DNA of 64,000 bases from 3-1-20CM-4-69-9 sp963833655 (lineage in GTDB: Bacteria; Actinomycetota; Thermoleophilia; Gaiellales; Gaiellaceae). The stretch lies in contig CAWHYL010000005.1 in assembly GCA_963833655.1 (NCBI GenBank), positions 372,001 through 436,000 of the forward strand. The letters run 5' to 3'. The notes beneath the pieces are model-generated. The model made no database searches, had not been told where the DNA came from, and worked only from the letters and a program-made list of their open reading frames with translations. The position numbers were made by a program, and so were the translations under genes. Positions 17,951 to 25,719 of the stretch are shown in pieces (within the stretch, counting starts at the first letter, position 1; the number at the start of each line of letters is the position of its first letter).

Positions 17951-19003
17951 TCAGGCCTCCGCCGGCCGCTGCCGCCGATACGTCGCGCCCGCACCGAGGC
18001 CGAGCAGCAACGTCGGCACGATCGTCAGGAAGCGGTACACCAGGACGGCCGCGACGACCTCGGCGTTGCTGCCGCCGAAGCCGACGAGCGCGCCCGTCAG
18101 ACCCACCTCGACGATGCCGAGCCCGCCTGGGGTGATCGGCAGCGACCCGAGCAGGCGCGCAAGCGACCACGCCGCAAACGCCTCGACCAGCGTCACTTCG
18201 CCGGCGGTCACATCGAAGACCCGCAGAGAGGCGAGCAGAACGAGGAACACTGTGAGCTGTCCCGCAAGCGTCGCGAGCGTGAGCGCCAACCCTCGGCGCT
18301 TCAGCAGCCCGACCGTCTCGTGCCGGAACGTCACGAACGAGTGGCCGTCCCACTTGACGGGCGGGCGGCGGATGACGCGAAGCAGCCGCGACACGACGCG
18401 CGCCCCCGTGTCGCCGATCCACTGCGCGAGCCGATCGCTGGTGAAGCCCACGGCGACAGCTGCCGCCGCGACGACGAGGACGGCGAAGGCGATGAACGCG
18501 ACTGTCTGCAGAAGCGGGTTCTGCTCCTTCGAGAGCGTCAGGAGGGCAAGCGCGACAACGGGGAACGCGAGCATCGCAAACTGGTTCCAGATGCCCGTGA
18601 GCGCGAGCGCGAGCGTCACGGGCCGCCCCGTGAAGCCCCAACCGCGCAGCATCCCGTACGACACGCCCATGCCGACGGCCGCGCCGCCGGGAAGCACGTA
18701 CGTCGACGCCGTCGACGCCTGCGTGAGGACGAACGCCTGCCGGAAGCGGAGCCCGGGCAGTGCCGCCATCCACGGCGGCGCGTACGTCGCGAGATTGGCG
18801 GCCGTCGCGGCGACGAGCACACCGATCTGCCCCCACGAGAGTTGCTTGACGACGCCCCACACATCGCGGTAGTTCGCGATCCTCGGCAGGACGAAGACAA
18901 ACGTGGCAACGAGGACGGCGATCCCGAGCCCGCCGCCGAGCGCCGTCCGCCAGGAGAGCCGCCGGCGCGCCTTCGGCGCGACCGCCGGCGCGGTCTCGGT
19001 CAC
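17951..19003 (-). CDS. Flippase-like membrane protein (lysylphosphatidylglycerol synthase TM family, UPF0104)
   Basis: A 350-residue polytopic membrane protein with about eight hydrophobic segments. It shows the family features LPGGAAVGMGVSYGML and the C-terminal LPITPGGLGIVEVGLTG, typical of the integral-membrane domain of MprF/AglD-type flippases. It lacks the catalytic aminoacyl-transfer domain, so lipid or polyprenol translocation is the likely role (inference). The GTG start overlaps the DUF1269 stop (GTGA). A second member of the family is encoded at 33959-35050. Confidence 0.85.
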   Translation of the reverse strand: MTETAPAVAPKARRRLSWRTALGGGLGIAVLVATFVFVLPRIANYRDVWGVVKQLSWGQIGVLVAATAANLATYAPPWMAALPGLRFRQAFVLTQASTASTYVLPGGAAVGMGVSYGMLRGWGFTGRPVTLALALTGIWNQFAMLAFPVVALALLTLSKEQNPLLQTVAFIAFAVLVVAAAAVAVGFTSDRLAQWIGDTGARVVSRLLRVIRRPPVKWDGHSFVTFRHETVGLLKRRGLALTLATLAGQLTVFLVLLASLRVFDVTAGEVTLVEAFAAWSLARLLGSLPITPGGLGIVEVGLTGALVGFGGSNAEVVAAVLVYRFLTIVPTLLLGLGAGATYRRQRPAEA

Positions 19004-19485
19004 TGCGACGGCGCCGTCGCGTCCGCGTCGACGAGCGTCACGGTTCTCGTCCACGCGCCCCGGTTCTGCGCAGCGGTCTCGATCCCGGCCGCGTGCGACT
19101 CGTCGACGAGCACGACCGCCGCGCTCCTGCCGGGCTCGAGGCGGTCTGCAACCGACTGCTCGAACTCCTCGGTGATGCCGAGGTCGCGCCGGCGGGCCAT
19201 GTACGCGCCGATCCCTGCGCCTGCGGCCGCGACTGCGAGCGGGAAGCCGATGATCGCACCGCCCAGAAGTCCCCACGCCCCGCCGTACCAGCCGCCTTTC
19301 GACGTCGAGATGTCGTGCGTCTCGCGCTTGTGCACCCTGCCGTCCTCCGCGCGGACGACGAGGCAGGCGTCGTGCAGGCCGAGCTGTCCCTGCGCGGCGA
19401 CGGTCGATGCCGTGACGACCGCGTCCCACGCCTTCTTCTCGTCGTCGAACACGGCGACCACGAGCACGTCGGCCATGAACCGCAT
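19000..19485 (-). CDS. DUF1269 family protein
   Basis: A 161-residue protein with an N-terminal alpha/beta part (VLVVAVFDDEKKAWDAV), a KGGWYGGAWGLLGGAIIG glycine-zipper hydrophobic stretch (about 72-95) and a C-terminal VLVDESHAAG part, as in DUF1269 membrane-associated proteins. Start may be ATG 19485 or the in-frame ATG nine bases on. Its promoter region is shared with the divergent SHOCT gene and contains two palindromic boxes. Function unknown. Confidence 0.8.
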   Translation of the reverse strand: MRFMADVLVVAVFDDEKKAWDAVVTASTVAAQGQLGLHDACLVVRAEDGRVHKRETHDISTSKGGWYGGAWGLLGGAIIGFPLAVAAAGAGIGAYMARRRDLGITEEFEQSVADRLEPGRSAAVVLVDESHAAGIETAAQNRGAWTRTVTLVDADATAPSQ

Positions 19486-19499
19486 GCCACAGCGGCCGC

Positions 19500-19542
19500 G
19501 GGTGAGCTCTCGTCACCCGTTCCGAGTGACGACCGGTCATCC
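19500..19542. promoter_or_regulatory. Tandem GGGTGAS-N5-STCACCC boxes between DUF1269 and SHOCT genes
   Basis: Box 1 (19500-19518) is GGGTGAG, five bases, GTCACCC. Box 2 (19524-19542) is GAGTGAC, five bases, GTCATCC, one substitution from symmetry per arm. The repeat distance is exactly 24 bases. The pair sits 14 bases from the divergent DUF1269 start and 46 bases from the SHOCT start, so it could control both directions. Confidence 0.65.
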
Positions 19543-19588
19543 CGAGACCCGGGAGCGTCGGGGCTTCCCAACCCGGGAGGTGACGTAT

Positions 19589-19993
19589 TTGTTTGTCGCA
19601 TCGGATTACCCGTTCCTCGACGTCTTCTGGACGATGCTCATCTTCTTCCTGTGGGTGATCTGGATCTGGTTCCTGATCATCATCCTCACGGACGTGTTCC
19701 GCCGTCACGACATCGGCGGCGGCAAGAAGGCCGTGTGGTGCCTCTTCATCATCTTCCTGCCGTTCCTCGGGGCGTTCGTGTACCTGATCGCCAACGGCCA
19801 GGGGATGGCGGAGCGGAATGTGAAGGAGTCGCAGCAGACGAAGTCGCAGATGGACGACTACGTGCGCTCCGTCGCGGGCAGCGGCACTGCGGGAGAGATC
19901 GAGCGGGCGAAGCAGCTGCTCGACAGCGGCGCCATCAACGCCGACGAGTACGCAGCGCTCAAGGCGAAAGCCCTCGCGGGCGGCACCGCCTAG
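19589..19993 (+). CDS. SHOCT-domain membrane protein
   Basis: A 134-residue protein: two adjacent membrane helices (MLIFFLWVIWIWFLIIIL and VWCLFIIFLPFLGAFVYLIA), a linker, then a C-terminal SHOCT motif AGEIERAKQLLDSGAINADEYAALKAKAL. The TTG at 19589 is chosen because GGGAGGTGA lies eight bases upstream; a GTG inside that element would leave no ribosome binding site. The helices match the phospholipase-D-nuclease N-terminal (cardiolipin synthase-like) pattern. Likely a membrane stress protein; function unproven. Confidence 0.8.
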   Translation: MFVASDYPFLDVFWTMLIFFLWVIWIWFLIIILTDVFRRHDIGGGKKAVWCLFIIFLPFLGAFVYLIANGQGMAERNVKESQQTKSQMDDYVRSVAGSGTAGEIERAKQLLDSGAINADEYAALKAKALAGGTA

Positions 19994-20031
19994 ACAGACG
20001 CAGGCGCAGGCGAGCGCCCGTCCTCATCGCG

Positions 20032-21189
20032 CTACGGAGACGCAGCGGCGGCGGGGGCGGGCGCTTCCTCTTCCTCGCCCCCAACGGGAAACTCACGCAG
20101 TGTCTGGCGGCGCCAGAGCTCGAGGCCGAGCCCGACGAGCGCGGCGAGGACGACGATCCCGAGCAGGCGCCGGCTGCCCGCAGCCGGCCCGAACGCGATC
20201 ACGAGCAGGAAGACGAAGCCCGCGGCGATCCAGACGAGCACCGGCCGCTCCCTGAACGTCGGCGCGAGCCAGCGGCGGAGCGCCACCGCCGCCCGCGACG
20301 GGCCGGCGACGACTCCGGCGACGATCGCGACGACGCCGTAGAGGACGAGTGCGAGCGCGAGGTCGCGCAGCAGGTCGGTCTCGATCAGCCACACGGCATG
20401 GACGGCCGGTTTCGACGACTCGACCTTGACCAGCGAGTCGACGATCGCGTTCCCGACGAACCGGCGGACCACGAGCAGGAGCACACCGACGGTCAGGAGC
20501 GTGAACCCCGCGACCTCGAGCATGACCCGGCGGCGCGGATGCGCGAGGTAGATCGCGAGCGCGAGCAGCGCGAGCACGATGAACGCGAGCCAGGAGCTGA
20601 GCGCCTTGAGGATCTTGACGCCCGTCTGCGCCGCGCCCAGCTGATCCGACTTCAGGAGCACGATCTGGCCTGAGCCCGGCGGCGCGCGCTCCTTCAGCTT
20701 GTCGCCGACGCCGAGCCGCTGCGCGATCTGCTGCAGGAACGGCTGCAGGTCGAGGACGACGTTGCCGTTCGCCGTCGAGATCGGGCCGGCGTCCTTCCCT
20801 TCGAGGACGTTGACGAGCGCCGTGTGTGCCCGCCGGTTGACGCGCTCCCAGATGTCCTGGGCCCGCGCGGTTCCGAGGAATGCGTTGATGACCTGCGCGG
20901 TCGAGTTCTCGATCGCAGCGGCGATCGCGGGCGCCGCGCCCTTGGCGCGCGGCGGGAGCTTCTGCTCGAGCTGGCTCTGGACGTCGATCCGCTGGTTCAG
21001 CGCGTCGACGAGGCGCGTCGAGAGCGTCGTCCGGATCTGGTCGTTTGCGAGCAGCTTCGCGGACGAGCTCGTGAACTTGTCGGTGTTGAGGAGCTGCTGC
21101 CTCGACCACACTGTCAGCGACGAGACCAGGGCGAGCACGCCTGCGAGGACGATCAGCGTCCAGACGAGAGCCGAGCGGCGGCGGGTCAT
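20032..21189 (-). CDS. Hypothetical polytopic membrane protein
   Basis: A 385-residue protein with one N-terminal membrane helix (about 8-28), a soluble extracytoplasmic region of about 150 residues rich in LDALNQRID and QLEQKLPP-type helices, then five C-terminal helices. This looks like an actinobacterial membrane protein family of unknown role. ATG 21189 places the first helix right after a short basic N-terminus; ATG 21228 and GTG 21252 are also in frame, but these would put the palindromic boxes inside the gene. Diverges from the SHOCT operon. Confidence 0.7.
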   Translation of the reverse strand: MTRRRSALVWTLIVLAGVLALVSSLTVWSRQQLLNTDKFTSSSAKLLANDQIRTTLSTRLVDALNQRIDVQSQLEQKLPPRAKGAAPAIAAAIENSTAQVINAFLGTARAQDIWERVNRRAHTALVNVLEGKDAGPISTANGNVVLDLQPFLQQIAQRLGVGDKLKERAPPGSGQIVLLKSDQLGAAQTGVKILKALSSWLAFIVLALLALAIYLAHPRRRVMLEVAGFTLLTVGVLLLVVRRFVGNAIVDSLVKVESSKPAVHAVWLIETDLLRDLALALVLYGVVAIVAGVVAGPSRAAVALRRWLAPTFRERPVLVWIAAGFVFLLVIAFGPAAGSRRLLGIVVLAALVGLGLELWRRQTLREFPVGGEEEEAPAPAAAASP

Positions 21190-21211
21190 GCGTCGAAGAT
21201 CCCGCACGGCG

Positions 21212-21254
21212 GGGTGAAGCTCGTTCATTCGGACGGGGTGAGCGCGCGTCACCC
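21212..21254. promoter_or_regulatory. Tandem GGGTGAS-N5-STCACCC boxes before the SHOCT operon
   Basis: Box 21236-21254 is perfect: GGGTGAG, CGCGC, GTCACCC, ending 48 bases before the start of the SHOCT gene. A degenerate copy, GGGTGAA, five bases, TTCATTC, lies at 21212-21230, again exactly 24 bases away, the same layout as at 19500-19542. The divergent membrane-protein gene starts in the same region. Confidence 0.62.
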
Positions 21255-21302
21255 GCCGCCGCCGGACGCTTGTGTGGACAACCCGAGAAGGGAGGCACCA
21301 TC

Positions 21303-21611
21303 ATGATGATGCGAAGGCGGCGTCCGCTGATGCGGGCCGCGATGGTCGGTGGGACGGCGTACGCGGTGGGGAAGCACGCCCAGCGCTCGAACACCCGCGA
21401 AGACGATCAGGAGGCGCGCCTCCAGGAACTGGAAGCGCAACAGACGCCGCAGCAGCAGCAGCAGTACGTTCAGGAGCCCGTGGCGGCACCACCCGGCGGC
21501 GGCCCCACCGACATCGCGGAGAAGCTGACTCAGCTGAAGAGCCTGCAGGACCAGGGCGTGCTCACGCCCGAGGAGTTCACCGCGGCGAAGGCCAAGCTGC
21601 TCTCGGCCTAA
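21303..21611 (+). CDS. SHOCT-domain small protein
   Basis: A 102-residue protein starting with a basic MMMRRRRPLMRAAMVGG segment, a Gln-rich centre (EAQQTPQQQQQYVQ) and a C-terminal SHOCT motif (DIAEKLTQLKSLQDQGVLTP...FTAAKAKLL). GGGAGG lies seven bases before the ATG. First gene of a five-gene unit (SHOCT, DUF6325, DUF7144, RDD, lipoprotein). SHOCT motifs occur at the ends of many small membrane-associated proteins and are thought to mediate oligomerisation; role unknown. Confidence 0.82.
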   Translation: MMMRRRRPLMRAAMVGGTAYAVGKHAQRSNTREDDQEARLQELEAQQTPQQQQQYVQEPVAAPPGGGPTDIAEKLTQLKSLQDQGVLTPEEFTAAKAKLLSA

Positions 21612-21633
21612 CGACGAACCAAGGGAGAGACCA

Positions 21634-22155
21634 ATGTCATTCGGTCCCGTTCAGATTCTCGTCATCGGTTTCGACGAGCCGAAGTTTGACGGCAAGATCA
21701 TGGCCGAGATTGATCGGCTGCGCGAACACGACGTCGTGCGCCTGATCGACCTGATGCTGGTGCGCAAGGACGACGAGGGCAACATCGAGCACATCCAGCG
21801 GACCGACCTCTCGCAGGATGAGCTCGAAGACTTCGGCGCCATCGTCGGCGCGCTGATCGGCGTCGGTGTCGACGCCGACGAAGGCGCCGAGGCGGGTGCA
21901 GTGCTGGGAGCGACCGCGATGGAAGACGGCCACGTCTTCGACGAGTCGAACATGTGGTACGTCGACGACGCGATCCCGCCGGGCAGCGCCGCGGCGATCG
22001 CACTGCTCGACCACCGCTGGGCGATTCCGCTGCGGGACGCGATCCGCGACGCGAACGGCTTCCACCTCGCCGACGCGTGGGTGCATCCCGCCGACCTGAT
22101 CGCGATCGGCGCAGCCGGCGCGGAGACGAGCGCCGAGCCGACCGCAACGAGCTGA
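21634..22155 (+). CDS. DUF6325 family protein
   Basis: A 173-residue protein starting MSFGPVQILVIGFDEPKFDG, with RLREHDVVRLIDLMLVRKD, a central glycine-rich AIVGALIGVGV...AGAVLGATA segment and VDDAIPPGSAAAIALLDHRWA. This is the layout of actinobacterial DUF6325 proteins, distant relatives of DUF1269. A clear GGGAGAG ribosome binding site precedes ATG 21634. The stop shares a base with the next ATG (TGATG). Function unknown. Confidence 0.82.
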   Translation: MSFGPVQILVIGFDEPKFDGKIMAEIDRLREHDVVRLIDLMLVRKDDEGNIEHIQRTDLSQDELEDFGAIVGALIGVGVDADEGAEAGAVLGATAMEDGHVFDESNMWYVDDAIPPGSAAAIALLDHRWAIPLRDAIRDANGFHLADAWVHPADLIAIGAAGAETSAEPTATS

Positions 22156-22602
22156 TGTCGTCTCAAACCTTCTGGGGATACCGGCGGGGTGGGCCGGGCA
22201 AGCCCACGCCGTCGGAGCTGCAGGGCGAGGTCGACCGGCACAGCGCGCTCGACCTCGCCGCCGTCCTGCTGTTCCTCGTCGGCTTCTTCAACATCATCGA
22301 GGGGATCTCGGCGATCTCGGACGCGAAGGTCATCTCGTCACCACGTGCTGTTCTCGAACCTGCACACGTGGGGCTGGTTCTTCCTGATCGTCGGGATCAT
22401 TCAGATCTTCGCCGGCTGGTTCGTGATGAGGGGTGCCGGCTGGGCGGCGATCGTCGGGATCGTCACGGCCTTCGTCAATGCCCTGTCACAATTCTCCTCG
22501 ACGCACACGTTCGTCATCTGGTCGCTCGTGATCCTCGCCGCTGACGTGCTCGTCATCTACGGACTCGTTCGCTACGGCGGTAACCGCGGACGAACCACGT
22601 AA
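22155..22602 (+). pseudogene. DUF7144 membrane protein gene with a frameshift
   Basis: The ATG at 22155 opens a frame encoding DLAAVLLFLVGFFNIIEGIS and AISDAKVISS; from about 22335 the family sequence continues in another frame as HHVLFSNLHTWGWFFLIVGI and so on to TAA at 22602. The intact paralogue at 25300-25713 carries both parts in one frame (FNIIQGISAIANSDYLTNQLLFSNLHAWG), which places the shift at roughly 22330-22341. Either a real inactivating indel or a sequencing error. The four-helix layout is otherwise complete. Confidence 0.8.
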
Positions 22603-22645
22603 CGCCGACGACGACGCCCTCGGCATCGTCTTCGCGACCGCCGGC

Positions 22646-23356
22646 ATGGGGCTGGCGGCCGCGCGCTTGATCGCGCGGACGCCCGGCCTCGCGTCCTACT
22701 TCGAGCGCGCGGCCGCGCGCGGGCGAGAGCAGGTCGGCACGACGGCCGAGCAGCTCGTCGTCGTGTTCGAGCCCGAGGCGGAGAAGATGCTGCAGGCGTT
22801 CCTCGACAGCCCGCAGTTCGAGCAGACGCTGGAACGCGTGCTCACGAGCCCGAAGGTGCGCGAGGCGCTCACGCAGCAGACCACGTCGTACGTCGAGGAG
22901 TTGCGTGAGCGCCTGCGGACGAGGCTGCGGGCGCTCGACCGGCACTGCGCCGGCCTCGCATCACGGACGCTCGCGTTCGCGCTCGACCTGGTGCTCGCGC
23001 AAGTCGCCTTCCTCGTGGTCTCGGCGGTGGTGGCGCTCGTCGGCGGGCTCGTGGGCGGCCTTCGGCCGGAGTGGCTCTTCCAGGCGCTCGCAGGCGTGGG
23101 ATGGGTGCTCCTGGTCGGTGCGTATTTCGTGTTCTTCTGGTCGCTCGCCGGCCAGACGCCGGGCATGCGCTTCGTCGGGCTCTGCGTGGTCGACAGGTTC
23201 GGCGCGGCGCCGAGTCCTGCTCGCTCGGTCCTGCGCTTCGTCGCGCTGCTCCTCGCGATCGCGCCGATGTTCCTCGGCCTGCTGCCCATCCTCTTCGATG
23301 CGCGCCGGCGCGGGCTGCAGGACTTCGTCGCGCGGACCTTCGTGGTGCCGACGTGA
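22646..23356 (+). CDS. RDD family membrane protein
   Basis: A 236-residue protein. A soluble helical N-terminal part (about 1-105, ESxFL-type EAEKMLQAFLDSPQFEQTL) is joined to an RDD domain: ASRTLAFALDLVLAQ with the Arg and Asp signature, a second helix pair around 150-180 with GQTPGMRFVGLCVVDR, and LPILFDARRRGLQDF. RDD proteins are membrane transporters or antiporters of uncertain substrate. The ATG at 22646 is the first start, but coding-like sequence (ADDDALGIVFATAG) precedes it without a start codon. Confidence 0.8.
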   Translation: MGLAAARLIARTPGLASYFERAAARGREQVGTTAEQLVVVFEPEAEKMLQAFLDSPQFEQTLERVLTSPKVREALTQQTTSYVEELRERLRTRLRALDRHCAGLASRTLAFALDLVLAQVAFLVVSAVVALVGGLVGGLRPEWLFQALAGVGWVLLVGAYFVFFWSLAGQTPGMRFVGLCVVDRFGAAPSPARSVLRFVALLLAIAPMFLGLLPILFDARRRGLQDFVARTFVVPT

Positions 23357-23766
23357 AGCTCGCGGTCGTCGCGCTCGTCGCATCCCTCGGCCTCGTCGCC
23401 TGCGGCAGCAACAAACAGTCGCCCGCCGACGCCAAGCAGCAGCTGTGCTCGAGCGTGAACGCGTTCGCAGCGTCAGTCACCTCACTCCAGGGCCTCGGAC
23501 TCGGCTCGTCGAAGGATGAGCTGAAGAGCGCCGTCGACGACATCCAGAAGTCGTGGGACAACGTCGTCGCCGACGCGAAGAACGTGAAGACGGTGAACAC
23601 CGAAAACATCACGAAGACCTACGACGACCTGAAGGGGGCGGTGCAGAACAGGCCGACGAACGAGCCTGTCCAGCAGGTCGTCGCGGGGCTCGCTCCGAAG
23701 TTCACGGCGTTTGCCGAAGCGTGGCGCCAGTTCGCGTCGAGCCTCCAGTGCAAGAGCTCGTCGTAG
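23353..23766 (+). CDS. Putative lipoprotein
   Basis: A 137-residue secreted lipoprotein: GTG start overlapping the RDD stop (GTGA), signal peptide KLAVVALVASLGLVAC with lipobox LVAC, then a helical domain with paired cysteines (QQLCSSVNAF and SLQCKSSS at the end). The helices DELKSAVDDIQKSWDNVVADA suggest a four-helix bundle. Last gene of the SHOCT-led operon; probably anchored on the outer face of the membrane. Role unknown. Confidence 0.8.
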   Translation: MKLAVVALVASLGLVACGSNKQSPADAKQQLCSSVNAFAASVTSLQGLGLGSSKDELKSAVDDIQKSWDNVVADAKNVKTVNTENITKTYDDLKGAVQNRPTNEPVQQVVAGLAPKFTAFAEAWRQFASSLQCKSSS

Positions 23767-23769
23767 GCC

Positions 23770-23800
23770 GTCACCCCCGCTGAGTGACGACGAGTCACCC
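23770..23800. promoter_or_regulatory. GGGTGAS-type box plus 24-bp spaced half-site before the SUMF1-like gene
   Basis: The box GAGTGAC, GACGA, GTCACCC occupies 23782-23800 and ends 25 bases before the ATG. A perfect half-site GTCACCC lies at 23770-23776, exactly 24 bases before the matching right half. The region sits between the end of the lipoprotein gene and the SUMF1-like gene, which makes an independent promoter likely. Confidence 0.58.
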
Positions 23801-23825
23801 GGGAAATTCCGAGCCTGGAGCAGCC

Positions 23826-24761
23826 ATGACTCGGGGACGACCGGTTCGCGACGGCACGGCCACCTCGGTCGTGGAACGGCCTGCCGGTGCGCGGAGCCGA
23901 CCGACCCGGGATTGGGACCGCATCGCACTGCTGCCGGACGGGGATTTCCTAATGGGGAGCGAGCATCGACTCGCGTACCCGGACGACGGGGAAAGCCCCG
24001 TCCGGCGGGTTCGCATCGGCTCCTTCCGGATGGACGTCTTCGCCGTCACGAACGCGGACTTCCGCCGCTTCGTCGACGACTCCGGCTACATCACCGAAGC
24101 CGAAAGGCTCGGCTGGTCGCTCGTCTTCGCAGGGTTCGTCCCGGACAGCGTCCAGCCCGAACGTGGCAACGGTAGAGCTCCGTGGTGGCGTCAGGTCGAA
24201 GGGGCCGACTGGCGCCACCCGGAGGGACCCGGCTCGAGCACCGACGGCCGCGAGAACCACCCGGTCGTGCACGTGACGTGGAACGACGCGCACGCATACG
24301 CGACGGCATGCGGGAAGCGGCTGCCGACGGAGGCCGAGTGGGAGTACGCGGCGCGCGGCGGGCTCGAAGGCGAGCCGTTTCCGTGGGGCTCCGAGCTCGC
24401 CCCCGGGGGTGTGCACCGGATGAACGTCTGGCAGGGCCGCTTTCCGCGCATGAACACGGTCGCCGACGGCTACTACGGCACCTGTCCGGTCGATGCGTTC
24501 CCGCCCAACGCATACGGCCTCTACAACATGACCGGCAACACCTGGGAGTGGTGCGCCGACTGGTTCAGCCGGAGCTATCACGTACGCGATCGACACGCGA
24601 ACCCGCGCGGGCCACAGGCGGGGACACACAAGGCGATCCGCGGCGGCTCGTACCTCTCCCACGCCTCGTACTGCAGGCGCTACCGCGTCTCGGCTCGCAG
24701 CGGGCTGACTCCCGACACGTCGAGCGGCGACGTCGGCTTTCGCTGCGCCGCGTCCGCCTAG
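23826..24761 (+). CDS. Formylglycine-generating enzyme-like (SUMF1/FGE-sulfatase) protein
   Basis: A 311-residue protein with the whole FGE fold: FLMGSEH, RVRIGSFRMDVFAVTNADFR, HPVVHVTWNDAHAYATACGK, LPTEAEWEYAARGG, NTWEWCADWF, and the C-terminal GGSYLSHASYCRRYRVSAR, NTP-like LTPDTSSGDVGFRC. True FGEs have two copper-binding cysteines in GGSYxCHxSYC; here the first is Ser (SYLSHASYC) and only the second remains. It may therefore not make formylglycine. No arylsulfatase is encoded nearby. ATG 23826 is preferred for GGAG five bases upstream. Confidence 0.85.
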   Translation: MTRGRPVRDGTATSVVERPAGARSRPTRDWDRIALLPDGDFLMGSEHRLAYPDDGESPVRRVRIGSFRMDVFAVTNADFRRFVDDSGYITEAERLGWSLVFAGFVPDSVQPERGNGRAPWWRQVEGADWRHPEGPGSSTDGRENHPVVHVTWNDAHAYATACGKRLPTEAEWEYAARGGLEGEPFPWGSELAPGGVHRMNVWQGRFPRMNTVADGYYGTCPVDAFPPNAYGLYNMTGNTWEWCADWFSRSYHVRDRHANPRGPQAGTHKAIRGGSYLSHASYCRRYRVSARSGLTPDTSSGDVGFRCAASA

Positions 24762-25183
24762 CGCCGCACCGCTGACTCGATCGAGTCGAGGCGGGCGGCG
24801 AGCTCGTCGAGCCGGGCCATCACCGCGTGGTGTCCGGCGTCCTCGCCCATTCGCCGGCGGGCCGTCTCGAGGAAGGCGGCGGTGATGACCGCAGTGACGA
24901 CGGAGAGGACACCGATGCCGGCGAGCATCAGCAACGCAGCGATGATGCGGCCGGCGAGATCCGTCGGCACGACGTCGCCGTACCCGACCGTCGTCACGGT
25001 CTGCACGGCCCACCACATTCCGAGCCACACGTTGTCGAAGTCGGAGGGATCGACAGCGCGGATCACGATCCCGCACACGATCGTGACGAAGAACGTCGCG
25101 ACGCCGATAGCCCAGCCCGCGCGCAGCGGCGTCAGATCCTTGCGGAGGACGAAGCGGAAGTAGCGGCTGCCGGCCGGTGGCAC
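24758..25183 (-). CDS. Two-TM potassium channel family protein
   Basis: A 141-residue ion channel: first helix AIGVATFFVTIVCGIVI, pore helix with WWAVQTVTTVGYGDVVP (the TVGYGD selectivity filter), second helix LLMLAGIGVLSVVTAVITA, then a C-terminal helical segment MARLDELAARLDSIESAV that may form a tetramerising coiled coil. No RCK/TrkA-N regulatory domain. The end overlaps the convergent SUMF1-like gene by four bases. Starts divergently from the DUF7144 gene across a region with palindromic boxes. Confidence 0.9.
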   Translation of the reverse strand: MPPAGSRYFRFVLRKDLTPLRAGWAIGVATFFVTIVCGIVIRAVDPSDFDNVWLGMWWAVQTVTTVGYGDVVPTDLAGRIIAALLMLAGIGVLSVVTAVITAAFLETARRRMGEDAGHHAVMARLDELAARLDSIESAVRR

Positions 25184-25222
25184 GAGCCGCCATTCGCCGC
25201 CGCCTGCGCGACGCCTTCGTCA

Positions 25223-25253
25223 GTCACACCGTGCGGGTGAGCGGCGGTCACAC
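25223..25253. promoter_or_regulatory. GGGTGAG-N5-GTCACAC box and 24-bp spaced half-site
   Basis: The box GGGTGAG, CGGCG, GTCACAC lies at 25235-25253, and the same right half GTCACAC recurs at 25223-25229, exactly 24 bases earlier. The box ends 46 bases before the DUF7144 start, the same distance as in the SHOCT promoter at 19500. The divergent potassium channel gene starts 39 bases from the upstream half-site. Confidence 0.55.
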
Positions 25254-25299
25254 TCCAGCGGTGGACGATCTCCTCGGAAAGCTGCACGAAAGGAGCGCA

Positions 25300-25713
25300 A
25301 TGGCATCTGCACGGTTTGACAGCACGTTCGAGGAGGACGCCTCCTCGGGAACCGGCTGGATTGCGTTCGCCGGCACGATGCTCGCCCTCGTCGGGTGCTT
25401 CAACATCATCCAGGGGATCTCGGCGATCGCGAACTCGGACTACCTGACGAATCAGCTGCTGTTCTCGAATCTGCACGCCTGGGGCTGGTTCTTCCTGATC
25501 TGGGGCGCAGTGCAGGTGTGCGCCGGCTTCGCGATCTACGCAGGCTCCGGCTGGGCGGCGGTCGTCGGCATCGTCTCGGCGTTCGGGAACGCGATCGCGC
25601 AGCTCTCGTGGGCGCGCGCGTATCCGGTGTGGGCAGTGTGCGCGATCGTGCTCGACGTGCTCATCATCTACGCCCTTGTCGTGTACGGAGGAGGCCGCGA
25701 CGAGGTCGCGTAG
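25300..25713 (+). CDS. DUF7144 family membrane protein
   Basis: A 137-residue protein with four membrane helices: WIAFAGTMLALVGCFNIIQG, LLFSNLHAWGWFFLIWGAVQ, IYAGSGWAAVVGIVSAFG and VWAVCAIVLDVLIIYALVVY. It is the intact paralogue of the frameshifted gene at 22155. AAGGAG lies five bases before ATG 25300. The NLHAWGWFFL and IYAL motifs are typical of the family. Function unknown; the conserved link with SHOCT and DUF6325 genes suggests an envelope stress role (inference). Confidence 0.85.
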   Translation: MASARFDSTFEEDASSGTGWIAFAGTMLALVGCFNIIQGISAIANSDYLTNQLLFSNLHAWGWFFLIWGAVQVCAGFAIYAGSGWAAVVGIVSAFGNAIAQLSWARAYPVWAVCAIVLDVLIIYALVVYGGGRDEVA

Positions 25714-25719
25714 CCAGGC

